Assembly: GCA_026706665.1 (NCBI GenBank)
Contig: JAPOYI010000245.1
Location: forward strand, 27,810-91,809
Origin: Gammaproteobacteria bacterium
Lineage (GTDB): Bacteria > Pseudomonadota > Gammaproteobacteria > Pseudomonadales > Azotimanducaceae
Length of the DNA stretch: 64,000 bases
Direction: 5' to 3'
The position numbers were made by a program, and so were the translations under genes. The notes beneath the pieces were generated by a model that saw only the letters and a program-made list of their open reading frames with translations, made no database searches and was not told the origin of the DNA. Shown here piece by piece: positions 62,776 through 64,000 of this stretch. The number at the start of each line of letters is the position of its first letter. The first letter of the stretch is position 1.

Positions 62776-63672
62776 ATGGATTTCAACGGGAAGTCGGCCG
62801 TCGTGACGGGCGGCGGCAACGGTATCGGCAGGGCGCTCTGCCTGGCGCTTGCGGGGGAGGGCGTGAACGTCGCGGTCGCCGACATCGATGCGGCGGCGGC
62901 GGATGCGGTGGCGGACGAGGCCAGGCGTGCCGGCGTTGAAGCCATGGGCGTTGCCGCGGACGTCACGGACGAGTCAAGCGTGGACGTGCTGGCCGATGCG
63001 GCGTGGGACGCGTTTGGAGGCGTTGACATCCTCGTCAACAACGCGGGCATCATGCCTGCCGTGGCGCCGCTCGCGGCGACCGGCGCCGCCGACTTCGACT
63101 GGGTGTTCGCGGTGAACGTGCGCGGCGCCATGAACGGCATCCGCGCCTTCGTGCCGCGGTTCATCGCGTCCGGGCGCGACAGCCGCGTGGTCAACACAGC
63201 GTCCGAACATGCCCTTGGCGTGCCGCACATCGGCGGTGGACTGTACACGGCCTCCAAGCACGCCCTGCTCGGGCTGTCCGACGTGCTGCGCCGGGAGGTG
63301 CCGGCGCACGTCAGGGTGAGTGTGCTCTGTCCGGGGATCGTCGCCTCGACCTTGTGGCGCGCGTCGGAGCGTCGGCAGGACGCCTACGGCGGCCCGGCGC
63401 CGGCGTCCGGGGCGGCCGGTGCCTTCATGGAGCAAGTCGGCATGCCCGCCGGGGAAGTTGCGGCGCGCGCCGTCGAGGGCATCCGGACGGGCGAGTTCTA
63501 CATCGTGACCCATTCCCACGCGGTCGACATCGCGCAGGCGCGGTGGATGGAACTCGAGACGGCCTTCGCGACCCAGGCGCCGCGCCGGGAGGGCGATGCG
63601 AAGTACGACCTCGAACCCGTGATGCGCCAACTCGTCGGACAACCGGCCCCGCAGCGGGGAGTCGGATCGTGA
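62776..63672 (+). CDS. short-chain dehydrogenase/reductase
   Basis: About 298 residues of the classical SDR fold. Cofactor motif: SAVVTGGGNGIGRALCLALA (TGxxxGxG). VADIDAAAADAVADEARRAG ends the second strand with an Asp, favouring NAD(H). NNAGIMPAV, the catalytic Ser region VVNTASEHALGVPHIGGG, and the YxxxK site GLYTASKHALLGLSDVLRRE follow. ATG 62776 is used (an ATG 8 codons upstream is possible). Substrate unknown. The stop overlaps the GST start by 4 nt (GTGA), so the two are coupled. Confidence 0.9.
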   Translation: MDFNGKSAVVTGGGNGIGRALCLALAGEGVNVAVADIDAAAADAVADEARRAGVEAMGVAADVTDESSVDVLADAAWDAFGGVDILVNNAGIMPAVAPLAATGAADFDWVFAVNVRGAMNGIRAFVPRFIASGRDSRVVNTASEHALGVPHIGGGLYTASKHALLGLSDVLRREVPAHVRVSVLCPGIVASTLWRASERRQDAYGGPAPASGAAGAFMEQVGMPAGEVAARAVEGIRTGEFYIVTHSHAVDIAQARWMELETAFATQAPRREGDAKYDLEPVMRQLVGQPAPQRGVGS

Positions 63673-64000
63673 TTACGCTGTATCAGTTCGCCACATCCCC
63701 TTTTGCGGAGAAGGTGCGGCGCGCGCTGAACTACAAGGGGCTGGATTTCGAGGTCCACGAGGTCGCTCGCCCGCGGGTCGCCGAGGGCGACTACAAGCAC
63801 GTCAGCCCGACGGGCAAGTTCCCGGCGATCCGGGACGGCGACGCGGTGGTCTGGGACTCGACCGACATCGTCTACCATCTCGAGGCGACCCACGGCGGCC
63901 CGTCGCTGATTCCGTCGAATGCCCGCGATGCGGCCCTCGCCCACGCCATCGAGGAGTGGGCCGACGAGAGCCTCTACTTCTACGAGATGACCATGCGCCT
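63669..64000 (+). CDS. glutathione S-transferase, N-terminal part, cut by window edge
   Basis: From GTG 63669 the frame encodes ITLYQFATSPFAEKVRRALN, YKGLDFEVHEVARPRV, then SPTGKFPAIRDGD with the cis-Pro loop and WDSTDIVYHLEATHG, the glutathione gamma-Glu site. This is the thioredoxin-fold half of a GST; the helical domain starts (AIEEWADESLYFYEMTM) and runs off the window. It probably works with the SDR on a detoxification or ether-cleavage type reaction. That pathway role is inference; the gene is absent from the ORF track. Confidence 0.88.
   Translation, partial: MITLYQFATSPFAEKVRRALNYKGLDFEVHEVARPRVAEGDYKHVSPTGKFPAIRDGDAVVWDSTDIVYHLEATHGGPSLIPSNARDAALAHAIEEWADESLYFYEMTMR

Overview
The window is about 64 kb of high-G+C DNA from a gammaproteobacterium, probably an uncultured environmental one. 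The evidence is the type-I gshA, the AcpH and HslR homologues, and the block aspS-yebC-ruvCAB-tolQRAB-pal-cpoB-queEC. Five CaiB/BaiF CoA-transferase/racemase genes, a thiolase-DUF35 pair, an enoyl-CoA hydratase, a sulfatase and a PQQ-type beta-propeller suggest broad use of acyl-CoA and sulfated or organic-acid substrates. No 16S gene is present, so the order cannot be assigned.

Left part (1-21.7 kb): a minus-strand group (XRE regulator, ketopantoate-reductase-like protein, thiolase plus DUF35), then three tandem paralogous cupin genes with a decayed fourth copy, then cysQ. A plus-strand run follows: secreted hypothetical, yrfG-hslR, pckA, gshA-acpH, carboxylesterase. After that come a GYD protein, a P450 relic, a sulfatase, dsbB, a CoA-transferase, an FGE-fold protein and an ABC exporter.

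Accessory island (21.7-27.4 kb): an ISAs1-family element with inverted repeats and a perfect 10-bp target duplication, whose transposase carries an N-terminal DUF4338 (DruA-like) domain. Next are two wrecked tyrosine-recombinase genes and an A+T-rich type II restriction-modification pair.

Middle (27.4-41.8 kb): hisI-hisG, a secreted PQQ-like propeller protein, CoA-transferases, an NCS2 permease, an amidohydrolase, and a DUF2277-crotonase-CaiB-CaiB operon. tRNA-Lys(TTT) with a good promoter follows, then a second FGE-fold protein, an IS1595 relic and a toxin-antitoxin-like pair whose second ORF has no stop before its terminator.

Housekeeping block (41.8-53.1 kb, minus strand): aspS, yebC, ruvC, ruvA, ruvB, tolQ, tolR, tolA, tolB, pal, cpoB, queE and queC, mostly with 1-4 nt overlaps or short gaps. 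ybgC, usually found before tolQ, is absent.

Right part (53.1-64 kb): an ISNCY relic, a Dam-type methyltransferase convergent with a frameshifted HNH endonuclease, proS, a TlpA-like lipoprotein, an alpha-methylacyl-CoA racemase behind a 25-bp hairpin repeat, an ABC exporter, small membrane ORFs cut by an IS1595 relic, an SDR and the start of a glutathione S-transferase.

A theme across the window is relics that keep both gene ends but have lost the middle (P450, integrase 2, IS1595, fourth cupin). All calls were made by eye from sequence; no database search was run.
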